From assembly GCF_023073315.1 (NCBI RefSeq), contig NZ_JADPJH010000034.1, positions 595,811 through 659,810 of the forward strand: a stretch of 64,000 bases of DNA. The letters run 5' to 3'. Below the pieces are notes generated by a model. It had not been told where the DNA came from, ran no database searches, and saw only the letters and a program-made list of their open reading frames with translations. A program made the translations under genes and the position numbers. Shown piece by piece: positions 35,157-43,514 of the stretch (its first letter is position 1; every line of letters begins with the position of its first letter). The stretch is from Bradyrhizobium sp. 1. Lineage in GTDB: Bacteria > Pseudomonadota > Alphaproteobacteria > Rhizobiales > Xanthobacteraceae.

Positions 35157-35558
35157 ATGATTGGTCTAGTACTTGTGACCCACGGGCGCCTTGCCGACGA
35201 GTTCAAGGCAGCGCTTGAGCATGTGATGGGCCCACAAAAGCAAATCGAAGCGATCACGATCGGTGCCGAAGACGATTCCGATCTCTGCCGAAGCGACATC
35301 ATCGAAGCGGTTAACCGCGTCGATTCCGGCGATGGGGTTGCGATCCTCACCGACATGTTCGGCGGCACCCCGTCGAACCTTGCAATATCCTGCATGAGCC
35401 GGCCGAAGGTCGAGGTGCTCGCGGGCATCAACCTTCCCATGCTGGTGAAGCTCGCCAAGGTGCGCGAGGAGCGCGCGTTGCCGGACGCGATCGCGATGGC
35501 CCAGGAAGCGGGCCGCAAATACGTCACCATCGCCAGCCGCGTGCTCGCCGGCAAATGA
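35157..35558 (+). CDS. PTS EIIA, mannose/fructose family
   Basis: A 133-residue EIIA(Man)-type protein. His9 in MIGLVLVTHGRLADEF is the phosphorylation site; TDMFGGTPSNLA (about 63-74) is the second conserved loop. No EIIB, EIIC or EIID gene is near, as in the regulatory PTS of rhizobia, so it signals rather than transports. The frame is open from 35082, but the ATG at 35157 follows a GAGGAG box. It overlaps ptsH by 4 bases. Confidence 0.92.
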   Translation: MIGLVLVTHGRLADEFKAALEHVMGPQKQIEAITIGAEDDSDLCRSDIIEAVNRVDSGDGVAILTDMFGGTPSNLAISCMSRPKVEVLAGINLPMLVKLAKVREERALPDAIAMAQEAGRKYVTIASRVLAGK

Positions 35559-35872
35559 GCGACGACGCGCCACAAGCCGGGCCCGGCGTGCCCGCGGGCG
35601 CGATCTCAAAAGACCTCCTGATCATCAACAAGCGCGGCCTGCACGCGCGCGCCTCGGCCAAATTCGTCCAGATGGTCGAGCGCTTCAATGCGCAGATCTG
35701 GGTGACACGTGGGGGCGAGACCGTCGGCGGCACCTCGATCATGGGCCTGATGATGCTCGCCGCAGGACCGGGCACGACGATCACGGTCGCTGCTGCCGGC
35801 GATGATGCCGATGCGGCGCTCGCGGCGATCACCGAACTCGTTGAAAGCAAGTTCAACGAGGAAGGGATTTAG
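35555..35872 (+). CDS. ptsH: HPr phosphocarrier protein
   Basis: A 105-residue HPr. His30 in KRGLHARASAKF is the EI-dependent phosphorylation site. Ser61 in GGTSIMGLMMLAA corresponds to the regulatory Ser46 phosphorylated by HprK. An N-terminal extension of about 18 residues precedes the HPr fold. It passes phosphate to the EIIA made from the preceding, overlapping gene. EI(Ntr) and EIIA(Ntr) are not in this window. Confidence 0.94.
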   Translation: MSDDAPQAGPGVPAGAISKDLLIINKRGLHARASAKFVQMVERFNAQIWVTRGGETVGGTSIMGLMMLAAGPGTTITVAAAGDDADAALAAITELVESKFNEEGI

Positions 35873-35879
35873 TCTTCGA

Positions 35880-37517
35880 TCACTTCGCCGGCGGCGCGAT
35901 GTAGATGTTCCAGCTCATCGCCGGGCCGGCCTTGCCGTGGGTGAAGCGGCGCGTGGTCATCACGATGCGCTCGGCGTTCGGAGCGGTCTCCGACACCCAT
36001 TTCTCGAAGGCCGGCAGACGGCCATCGGTCGGATCGAACACGCCGATGAAGCCATATTTTTTGGCGTCGTCGCGCGAGGTCAGGCCGGAATCCCAGGCTT
36101 CGATCGGCACGAGCGCAGCCGGATGATCCGGGCTGTAGAACACCATCGGCTGGATCGACTCCATCGTGCCGGCGACGACCGCCCAGCGCGAGGCAAAGCG
36201 CGCGTGCCAGGCCTGCGTCAGCTCGTGTGCGAGCTCCGATCGCGCGCCATAGGTCGCGGTGTTGCCCGCATTCGCCGCCATCTCGCGCGCGGCAATCCAG
36301 GGCGAGGCTATGAGCGTCGCAACGCTGAGCAGGAGCCAGATCGCGACGATGTTGAACAGGACCGCGCTCTGCACCCGCAGCGCGGGGATCGCGACCAGCG
36401 CCAGCGGCACCAGGAAGAACAGCGAGATACCCCAATCCGTCTTCATGTAGATGTTGAACACCAGCGCACCGAGCGGCGGGCCGACCGCGACGATGATCTG
36501 GATGATCCAGACATTTAGCGCCTGCGAGACATTGACGCCTGAATTGACCCCACGCGCCCAGGCTCGCGTGACGATGCGCACCGGCGCGCGCAACAGCAGC
36601 GTGAACCAAGGCGGCACCAGCGCCATCGCGAGTGCAGCGAGCGCCACCGGCAGCGCCAGTAGCGCGATATTGTGCAGGAAGTAGCCGGCCACGAGCTGAT
36701 GCACGAAGCCGGCGTCCTCGAGGCTGTAGGTGTCGCCGGCATAGGTCAGCGGCACGAAATGCACGTCCGCCAGCCAGACGATGTGCGGGACCATCGCCAC
36801 CGCCATCGTCGCGATCGCCAGCCACGGCGCCGGCGACAGCAGGAATTGCATCCGCTCCGGATGGATCAGCGCGGCAAGACCGACGGCGCCGATCATGGTC
36901 AGCACCCAGTATTTGGTCATCAGCGCCAGCGCGCCGGCGAGGCCGAGCAAGACTCCGGATTGCCAGGTCCGTTTCTCGAACGCGTTGAGATAGGCGAGCA
37001 CGAGCAGCGGCAGCGTGACCAGCTGGAGCAGGTCCGGGTTGTACTTGAAACCCTTGAAATTGAAGATCGGGTAGAGCGCGACCATCACCACGACCAGAAA
37101 GGCGCGCCGCGCATCCACGACGCGCAAGCTCACCAGCCAGCAGATCACCATACCGACGCCGACCGTCGCCATTGCCAGCGCATAGGTCGCCCAGTCCGTT
37201 GCCGGGAATACTGTGAACCAGAGGCCGGCGACCCAGCCCGACAGCGGCGGGTGCTTGCCGTAGCCCCACAGGAATTTCTGGCCCCAGCCCCAGGCTTCTG
37301 CGACGTCCATGTGAACGTCCTGCGCCGCCTTGAGATTGATCAGGATGAAGGTCCAGAGCACCGCATGCAGGATCGCGAGCTGGATCACCAGCCAGAGGCG
37401 CGCCTCCGGCCGGGTCGCACTGGCAACCAGCCAGGCCCGGAAGCGGCCAAAGCTCACCCGGGCTTTTACGCGTGTTCGGGCAGAGCGGATCGAAGTGGTC
37501 GACAAGGGCCTGGACAT
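35880..37517 (-). CDS. GT39-like membrane glycosyltransferase
   Basis: A 545-residue protein with about ten to twelve membrane helices and an ArnT/PMT-type start: the first large loop has NLKAAQDVHMDVAEAWGWGQ with the acidic residues typical of GT39/GT83 active sites, and HPPLSGWVAGLWF follows. Such enzymes move a sugar from a polyprenyl-phosphate donor to lipid A or another periplasmic acceptor. It converges on ptsH with 7 bp between stops and is divergent from lepA. Acceptor unknown. Confidence 0.82.
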   Translation of the reverse strand: MSRPLSTTSIRSARTRVKARVSFGRFRAWLVASATRPEARLWLVIQLAILHAVLWTFILINLKAAQDVHMDVAEAWGWGQKFLWGYGKHPPLSGWVAGLWFTVFPATDWATYALAMATVGVGMVICWLVSLRVVDARRAFLVVVMVALYPIFNFKGFKYNPDLLQLVTLPLLVLAYLNAFEKRTWQSGVLLGLAGALALMTKYWVLTMIGAVGLAALIHPERMQFLLSPAPWLAIATMAVAMVPHIVWLADVHFVPLTYAGDTYSLEDAGFVHQLVAGYFLHNIALLALPVALAALAMALVPPWFTLLLRAPVRIVTRAWARGVNSGVNVSQALNVWIIQIIVAVGPPLGALVFNIYMKTDWGISLFFLVPLALVAIPALRVQSAVLFNIVAIWLLLSVATLIASPWIAAREMAANAGNTATYGARSELAHELTQAWHARFASRWAVVAGTMESIQPMVFYSPDHPAALVPIEAWDSGLTSRDDAKKYGFIGVFDPTDGRLPAFEKWVSETAPNAERIVMTTRRFTHGKAGPAMSWNIYIAPPAK

Positions 37518-37631
37518 GGGGCGTTGCGTAGCGCGTTTCGGGCCCTCGTGGAATCAGCTTGGCGTGAAGAAAGGCCCTGAAAATACAGCAATATGGTTGC
37601 CGCACGGGGATGTGAGTGGTATCCCGCGCCC

Positions 37632-39443
37632 ATGACGACCGTCCCCATTTCGAACATCCGCAATTTCTCCATCGTCGCCCATATCGACCATGGCAAATCG
37701 ACGCTGGCCGACCGTCTGATCCAGATGACCGGCGGCCTCTCCGACCGCGAAATGGCGGGCAAGGAGCAGGTGCTCGATTCCATGGACATCGAGCGCGAGC
37801 GCGGCATCACCATCAAGGCGCAGACGGTTCGGCTGAAGTACCGCGCCAAGGACGGCAAGGATTACATCTTCAACCTGATGGACACGCCGGGCCACGTCGA
37901 CTTCGCCTACGAAGTCTCGCGCTCGCTGGCGGCCTGCGAAGGTTCCCTGCTGGTGGTCGACGCCAGCCAGGGCGTGGAAGCGCAGACGCTTGCCAACGTC
38001 TACCACGCGCTCGACGCCGGTCACGAGATCGTGCCGGTCCTGAACAAGGTCGACCTGCCCGCGGCCGAGCCCGAGAAGATCAGGCAGCAGATCGAGGACG
38101 TGATCGGCATCGATGCGTCGGACGCCGTGATGATCTCGGCCAAGACCGGCCTCGGCGTTCCCGACGTGCTCGAAGCCATCGTCACCCGCCTGCCACCGCC
38201 GAAGGGCGATCGTGACGCGACGCTGAAGGCGCTGCTGGTCGACAGCTGGTACGACGTCTATCTCGGCGTCGTCGTGCTGATCCGCGTCGTCGACGGCGCG
38301 ATGAAGAAGGGCAGCCGCATCCGCATGATGGGAACGGGCGCCGCCTATGACGTCGAACGCGTCGGCTTCTTCACGCCGAAGATGACGCAGGTCGACGAAC
38401 TCGGCCCCGGCGAGATCGGCTTCATCACCGCGGCGATCAAGGAAGTCGCCGACACCCGCGTCGGCGATACCATCACCGACGACAGGAAGCCTGTCACCGA
38501 GATGCTGGCGGGCTTCAAGCCGGCGATCCCCGTGGTGTTCTGCGGCCTGTTCCCCGCGGACGCCGATGACTTCGAGACCTTGCGCGCGGCGATGGGCAAG
38601 CTGCGCCTCAACGATGCCAGCTTCTCCTACGAGATGGAGACCTCGGCCGCGCTCGGCTTCGGCTTCCGCTGCGGCTTCCTCGGGCTGTTGCACCTCGAGA
38701 TCATCCAGGAACGTCTGTCGCGCGAGTTCGATCTCAATCTGATCGCGACCGCGCCAAGCGTGATCTACAAGATGGCTCTGACCGACGGTCAGGAAATCTC
38801 GATTCACAATCCCGTCGACATGCCCGACGTGGTCAAGATCGCCGAGATCCAGGAGCCCTGGATCGAGGCCACGATCCTCACCCCCGACGAATATCTCGGC
38901 AGCGTGCTGAAGCTGTGCCAGGACCGCCGCGGCTCGCAAAAGGAGCTGACCTACGTCGGCTCGCGCGCGATGGTGAAATACGATCTGCCGCTCAACGAGG
39001 TCGTGTTCGACTTCTACGACCGCCTCAAGTCGGTCTCCAAGGGCTACGCCTCGTTCGACTATCATCTCACCGACTACAAACCGGCCGATCTGGTGAAGAT
39101 GCAGATCCTCGTGAACAACGAGCCGGTCGACGCGCTCTCGATGCTGGTCCATCGCACCCGTGCGGAGGGGCGCGGCCGCGCCATGGTCGAGAAGATGAAG
39201 GAGCTGATCCCGCCGCACATGTTCCAGATCCCGATCCAGGCGGCGATCGGCGGCAAGGTGATCGCGCGTGAAACCGTCCGCGCCCTGCGCAAGGACGTCA
39301 CCGCAAAATGCTACGGCGGCGACATCACCCGTAAGCGCAAACTTCTGGAGAAGCAGAAGGAAGGCAAGAAGAAGATGCGGCAGTTCGGCAAGGTCGACAT
39401 ACCGCAGGAAGCTTTCATTGCCGCACTGAAGGTGGACAGCTGA
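37632..39443 (+). CDS. lepA: elongation factor 4 (LepA)
   Basis: A 603-residue translational GTPase. G1 is AHIDHGKST (about 14-22), G2 includes RGITIKAQTV, G3 DTPGHVDF, G4 NKVD and G5 SAKTG. The C-terminal end carries ITRKRKLLEKQKEGKKKMR, the LepA-specific tRNA-contacting tail. LepA acts on the ribosome in initiation or back-translocation. Start ATG MTTVPISNIRNFS chosen at 37632; the earlier start is out of the conserved region. Full length. Confidence 0.97.
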   Translation: MTTVPISNIRNFSIVAHIDHGKSTLADRLIQMTGGLSDREMAGKEQVLDSMDIERERGITIKAQTVRLKYRAKDGKDYIFNLMDTPGHVDFAYEVSRSLAACEGSLLVVDASQGVEAQTLANVYHALDAGHEIVPVLNKVDLPAAEPEKIRQQIEDVIGIDASDAVMISAKTGLGVPDVLEAIVTRLPPPKGDRDATLKALLVDSWYDVYLGVVVLIRVVDGAMKKGSRIRMMGTGAAYDVERVGFFTPKMTQVDELGPGEIGFITAAIKEVADTRVGDTITDDRKPVTEMLAGFKPAIPVVFCGLFPADADDFETLRAAMGKLRLNDASFSYEMETSAALGFGFRCGFLGLLHLEIIQERLSREFDLNLIATAPSVIYKMALTDGQEISIHNPVDMPDVVKIAEIQEPWIEATILTPDEYLGSVLKLCQDRRGSQKELTYVGSRAMVKYDLPLNEVVFDFYDRLKSVSKGYASFDYHLTDYKPADLVKMQILVNNEPVDALSMLVHRTRAEGRGRAMVEKMKELIPPHMFQIPIQAAIGGKVIARETVRALRKDVTAKCYGGDITRKRKLLEKQKEGKKKMRQFGKVDIPQEAFIAALKVDS

Positions 39444-39505
39444 GGCTGCCGCCGCCTGTCGCCGGCGTCCCTCACGCGACGCCGGCCTCGCCCGAAAACA
39501 AAAAC

Positions 39506-39600
39506 TGCGAAAACAACCCCATGCACAGTAGCCGCCCCCTTGGCGGCATTGTGCTTTTCCGATTTTACGAAATTTGCTTGACCCGTCGGGCAAAACAGGG
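39506..39600. repeat. dispersed repeat block with 26-bp copy 2
   Basis: 39506-39531 is identical to 11767-11792. It continues into GATTTTACGAAATTTGCTTG and a CCCGTCGGGCAAAAC block that I remember as part of a longer Bradyrhizobium intergenic repeat. It lies after lepA. Confidence 0.6.
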
Positions 39601-39659
39601 GTATGGTGGCAGCATCGCAGGGTGTGTGATGCAGGCGCCCATGTCCGATCCCTGATCGA

Positions 39660-40073
39660 TCACGACTTCTGCTTCGCCTCGACGTACCGCGCGAAACTGT
39701 CGAGGATCGCCTGCCAGCCGCCTTGCTGCTGCTCAACCGAGTGCGTCGCTTCGCTATCGAAGACGACGCGGACGACAATGCCCTTTGGGGCGGGCACGAA
39801 CTCGACCTCGGCCTTTCGATCGCCGAACGCGTACTCGATCCGCTTGTGTTCCACGATCTTCGTGTAGGTGCCGGCGAAGTCAAAGCCCATGCTGCCGTCC
39901 TTGGCTTCCATCCGGGACGAGAAGGCGCCGCCTTCCCGCAGGTCGACCGTCGCTTTGGTCGTATGCCAGTCGTCGGACGCCGTATTCCACTTCACGATGT
40001 CGGCAGGCGTCGTATAGGCATGCCAGACCTGATCGATGGGGGCTGCTACGCTGGTTTCGACGGTGATCCTCAT
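39660..40073 (-). CDS. SRPBCC/AHSA1-like protein
   Basis: A 137-residue helix-grip protein. It opens with the common RITVETSVAAPIDQVWHAYTTPADIVKWN pattern and ends with the long C-terminal helix GGWQAILDSFARYVEAKQ. This AHSA1/START-like group often binds hydrophobic ligands. The ATG at 40073 has a GGAGC box 7-8 bases away and is preferred over the ATG two codons upstream. Single gene; function unknown. Confidence 0.82.
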   Translation of the reverse strand: MRITVETSVAAPIDQVWHAYTTPADIVKWNTASDDWHTTKATVDLREGGAFSSRMEAKDGSMGFDFAGTYTKIVEHKRIEYAFGDRKAEVEFVPAPKGIVVRVVFDSEATHSVEQQQGGWQAILDSFARYVEAKQKS

Positions 40074-40235
40074 GGGCATTGCTCCAGTTCAATTCTTGTC
40101 GAGGTGACGAAATCACTTCCCGTGCGCCGGGCCATCCGCGGCACTTCCGGGCATTGTAAACGAAGGACGATCGAAACCCGTCGGCCCCGACATGGCCGGG
40201 TCGTAAAATCTGGAATTCAGGGCGCCGTCAAACCA

Positions 40236-41537
40236 TCATTGTCCGAGCTGCTGAAGCACGGCGAACCACAATGCGAGCGGCTCCCTGAGGCCGCCCGGCT
40301 CGGACGGCTTTTGGTGAACGGCGGTGTGCACCATGACGAGCTTGGAGGCTGGATCGACCAGGATGACCTGACCGCGGATGCCAAGCAGCGCAAATCTGCG
40401 CCGCTCGCCAGGGAGGAGCCACACCTGATAGCCATAGCCGAAATACGATGTGGCCACGCCCGGAGCGAGATGGCCATCGCCTGGTCTGACGGTGGTGGCA
40501 TCGAGCAGCCACTGCCGGGGGATCAATTGACGACCTTCCCAGGCGCCGTTGTTCGCTAGCAATCGGGCCAGGCGCGCATAGTCGCGCAAGATTGCGTTGA
40601 AGCAGCAAAAGGCAATCTCTTGTCCGCTGCCGTCTATCGCCCACGACGCATCCGCTTCGGCGCCGATGGCGTCCCAGATCCGATCGCGGAGATAGTCGGC
40701 AAGCGGAGTGGCCGTGGCGGAGCGCAGGACCAGGCCGAGTATCTCGGTTTCAACGCTTGCATAGTGCCATCTGGTCCCCTGCGGTGCGGTTCGGGTATTG
40801 AATTGCGCGACGATGGCGGCGGGATCTTTTGGCTCATCGACGAACAGGGCCCGCCCGAGCCGGGCGATGTCGTCGTGCCCATCATAGACTTCCGAGAATT
40901 CGACGCCCGAAGACATGTTCAGCAAGGCCCGGATGGATGTGTTTCCATATTCCGTTCCTGCAAGGCCGGGGACGTAGGTTGAGACGAGGTCGTCGATCGA
41001 CTTGATCCGTCCCTCCGAGACCGCGACCCCGACCAGCATGGCCACCAGCGTCTTCGCCATGGACTGCGAGAGCAAGCGATCATGGTCGGTGCGCGAATAT
41101 TGATAGTGCTCGTACAGGATGGTGTCGTCCCTGGCGATCAGGAGTCCCGTTACCGGGTTACGCTTGAGGTAGTCCGCGATGCTCAGCCGTTCGGCGCCAA
41201 AGCTGTACGTGATTGATGGCTCTGGGGCGCGTTTGAATTGCCAGGGCGCCGTCGCGCGACCGACCGCGCGCGAGGGATAGATCTCGCCGAAATGGCTGTA
41301 GACCCCGACGAGCTTGTCAAGCTGGGTGGTGGTCCCGCGCGTGCCGACCGGATAGCCGGAGGCCGCGCCGTAGAGTTCGGCATCGGGGCCGCTGTCCGAA
41401 AAGACCGGCCCCGGCTCGCGGGGAGAGCTTCGGCCGTCCTGTGCGCATGCGAGTGGTGCCGAGACCGCGGCGGCGAAAATGACAGGCGTGAAAAGCCTGC
41501 GGCAACCGCGTGGCCTGCAAAGTGCTCCCCATTCCAT
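40236..41537 (-). CDS. class C beta-lactamase-related serine hydrolase
   Basis: A 433-residue secreted protein with a signal peptide (FTPVIFAAAVSAPLACA, about 16-32). The catalytic SxxK tetrad is Ser159-Met-Ala-Lys162 in LLSQSMAKTLVAM. YAS in TRWHYASVETE takes the place of the YxN motif. The C-terminal region has VMVHTAVHQKP near the KTG position. The family includes esterases, peptidases and AmpC; with YxS rather than YxN, esterase-like activity is more likely than penicillin hydrolysis. The ATG at 41537 has a GGAGG box. Confidence 0.82.
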   Translation of the reverse strand: MEWGALCRPRGCRRLFTPVIFAAAVSAPLACAQDGRSSPREPGPVFSDSGPDAELYGAASGYPVGTRGTTTQLDKLVGVYSHFGEIYPSRAVGRATAPWQFKRAPEPSITYSFGAERLSIADYLKRNPVTGLLIARDDTILYEHYQYSRTDHDRLLSQSMAKTLVAMLVGVAVSEGRIKSIDDLVSTYVPGLAGTEYGNTSIRALLNMSSGVEFSEVYDGHDDIARLGRALFVDEPKDPAAIVAQFNTRTAPQGTRWHYASVETEILGLVLRSATATPLADYLRDRIWDAIGAEADASWAIDGSGQEIAFCCFNAILRDYARLARLLANNGAWEGRQLIPRQWLLDATTVRPGDGHLAPGVATSYFGYGYQVWLLPGERRRFALLGIRGQVILVDPASKLVMVHTAVHQKPSEPGGLREPLALWFAVLQQLGQ

Positions 41538-41644
41538 TGAACTTGCCTCCTCACACGTTCCTGTGTGTGCGCTTATGAGAACAACCTTGCAGGCCCGTGA
41601 CGAGAGACATGCTATCATGACGGGTAGACGATGCCAGCGGGCGC

Positions 41645-41820
41645 CCAGCTCGTAGGATGGGTTGAGCCCTCGCGAAACCCATCGCTCCGACGGGCGGACG
41701 CGTGTCTGGTTATTTTTCTCAGTTCCATCCCATTGTGAGGATGAAGTTTGATGGTGTTCGCTTCCGCCTTCGCTCTTCGAGCTACGGCGGACAAGTCGCT
41801 GTACCCATCCTACGAGCTGG
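41645..41820. repeat. MITE-like element with 18-bp inverted ends
   Basis: A 176-bp element whose ends are a perfect 18-bp inverted repeat (CCAGCTCGTAGGATGGGT at 41645-41662, complement at 41803-41820). Inside are further GCGAAACCCAT / GTTCGCTTCCG blocks. It has no gene. It ends 7 bp before the next start codon and shares its GTAGGRTGGG end with 8129-8218. Confidence 0.75.
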
Positions 41821-41827
41821 AATTGCG

Positions 41828-42127
41828 ATGATGTCCCATCAAAAAAACAACCCCGTGACGTTTGTGCTCGTAGCCCGAATACCTCCGGAGGGCATCGCGG
41901 ACTTTCGCGCCTACGAGGATGCCGTCGTGCCGCTGTTGCCTGAGTTCAACGGGTGTCTGGAGCGGCGCCTTCGCAGTCCGGACGGCACCGTCGAGATGCA
42001 CATCGTCAGCTTTGCGTCCGAAGCTGACTTTCAGAATTACCGGAACGATCCGCGACGGACGGCGCACGCCCGGCTGCTGGAGAAATCATCCGCGACCCTG
42101 GAATTGCTCCCGATGGCGAGCGTCTAG
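41828..42127 (+). CDS. small dimeric alpha/beta-barrel (DUF1330/ABM-like) protein
   Basis: A 99-residue protein with a ferredoxin-like pattern: TFVLVARIPPEGIADFRAYE, a middle strand VEMHIVSFASEADFQNYRND and a final helix. It resembles DUF1330 or antibiotic-monooxygenase-type dimeric barrels, which are cofactor-free oxygenases or simply ligand-binding. Two ATGs in tandem (41828, 41831). Longer start at 41702 would lie inside the MITE-like element and is rejected. The promoter would be within that element. Confidence 0.65.
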   Translation: MMSHQKNNPVTFVLVARIPPEGIADFRAYEDAVVPLLPEFNGCLERRLRSPDGTVEMHIVSFASEADFQNYRNDPRRTAHARLLEKSSATLELLPMASV

Positions 42128-42145
42128 CGTCGAGTCAGATCACTC

Positions 42146-42835
42146 TCACCCGATCGCGAAATCCGCCGCCGTCTCCGCGTGAATCGCCGTCGTATCAAAC
42201 GTCTCGACCGAAGTATCGCCCGCGCCGACCAGCATCGTGATCTCGGTGCAGCCAAGGATGATGCACTCCGCACCGGCAGCGACGAGCGCGGCCATCACGT
42301 CCTGATAGCGGCTGCGCGAGGGGGCCGCGACAATTCCAAGGCACAGCTCATCGTAGATGATGCGATTCACGTCGGCCCGGGCCTCTGGAGGAGGAACCAG
42401 GACGTCGAGATCATGCGCGCGCAGCCGGTCGATGTAGAAATCTTCCTCCATCGTGAATTTGGTGCCGAGCAGCCCGACGCGCCGATAGCCTTTGGACCGA
42501 ATGCGCTCTGCCGTTGCGTCGCCGATGTGAATGAGGGGGATGGTCACATTCGACACGATGTCGGGCGCCAGCTTGTGCATCGTGTTGGTGCAGAGCACGA
42601 TCGCGCGCGCGCCGGCGCTTTCGAGACGCCGCGCGATTTCCGCGAGGCTGGCCGCCGCCTCGTCCCAGCGGCCGGCATATTGCATCTCCTTGATCGCCTG
42701 AAAATCGTAGGAATACATCAGCAGCGGGGCCGAATGCAGCTTGCCCATGCGGTCGCGGACGCGCTCGTTGATGAGCTTGTAGTAGAGCGCCGTGCTCTCC
42801 CAGCTCATGCCCCCAATCAGGCCAATGGTTTGCAT
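42146..42835 (-). CDS. aspartate/glutamate racemase-family protein
   Basis: A 229-residue PLP-independent racemase of the aspartate racemase branch. MQTIGLIGGMSWEST gives the N-terminal GGMS loop. The two catalytic cysteines are Cys82 in IVLCTNTMH and Cys196 in IILGCTEIT. Both are present, so racemisation of Asp or Glu (or a related acidic amino acid) is expected. It stands alone, convergent with the small barrel-protein gene. Confidence 0.88.
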   Translation of the reverse strand: MQTIGLIGGMSWESTALYYKLINERVRDRMGKLHSAPLLMYSYDFQAIKEMQYAGRWDEAAASLAEIARRLESAGARAIVLCTNTMHKLAPDIVSNVTIPLIHIGDATAERIRSKGYRRVGLLGTKFTMEEDFYIDRLRAHDLDVLVPPPEARADVNRIIYDELCLGIVAAPSRSRYQDVMAALVAAGAECIILGCTEITMLVGAGDTSVETFDTTAIHAETAADFAIG

Positions 42836-42990
42836 CCCGGCGGCTCCACAAATGTTCGACCGGATCGTAGACCAAGACGCCAGAGCTGGCCATGTCCCGT
42901 TCCGATTGAACCCGATCCGAGTTCGGCGACACTATCCCCTTGCCTGGTGAGCGGCTTCGCCCATCCATGGGCAATACGGGAACGTCCGTC

Positions 42991-43200
42991 ATGCGAGAGC
43001 GAAACTGGCGATTGGTTGTGGTCGGCGCGGTGCTGCTGGTGCTCGCCGCCCTGTTCTTCCTGACCATGCGGGACTCGACGCCGTGGTCCAATGATCCCGC
43101 CAGCCTGATGCGGACAGTCGGAGAGGTTTCCGGCGCCGTCGGCGGCATCAGCCTTGTCATGATTCTGTTCGGCTTGATCGGCCGAAAGGCGCCGGCCTGA
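42991..43200 (+). CDS. small two-helix membrane protein
   Basis: A 69-residue protein with two hydrophobic helices (LVVVGAVLLVLAALFFLTM and GGISLVMILFGLIG) separated by an acidic/Asn loop. The frame is open from a TTG at 42940, with another ATG at 42967; start uncertain because no strong ribosome-binding site is seen. No family recognised. Confidence 0.5.
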   Translation: MRERNWRLVVVGAVLLVLAALFFLTMRDSTPWSNDPASLMRTVGEVSGAVGGISLVMILFGLIGRKAPA

Positions 43201-43213
43201 CGGGCGTCATTGC

Positions 43214-43480
43214 ATGCGTTTCTTCCTTTGCGAAATCGTCGCCCGAATTGTCGCGATCTATCTGTGCGTCGATTGCGGCCGCATGCTGCGGGATGGCTAT
43301 ACCGAGCGGGAAATCAGGGCCTTCAGTCCCGATCTCGTGGTCTGGCTGCTGGACTGGTCGCGGCAGGTTTTCCAGAGGGACACCGCGCCGGTCCGGTACT
43401 GGATGGAAATGGGCCATCAGGCCGTGTGCTTGGCGGCTTGCCTCGCCGTTGCGATCTTCGGGTGGCTGCCGAACGGATGA
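43214..43480 (+). CDS. small hypothetical membrane protein
   Basis: An 88-residue protein with N- and C-terminal hydrophobic segments (FFLCEIVARIVAIYLCVDCG and AVCLAACLAVAIFGWLP) and a charged middle with RDGYTEREIRAFSPD. It follows the other small membrane gene by 13 bp, so they may be co-transcribed. No family recognised. Confidence 0.5.
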   Translation: MRFFLCEIVARIVAIYLCVDCGRMLRDGYTEREIRAFSPDLVVWLLDWSRQVFQRDTAPVRYWMEMGHQAVCLAACLAVAIFGWLPNG

Positions 43481-43514
43481 GCATCCGCCGATGGCGATCG
43501 GGAAGTTTTGAAAT

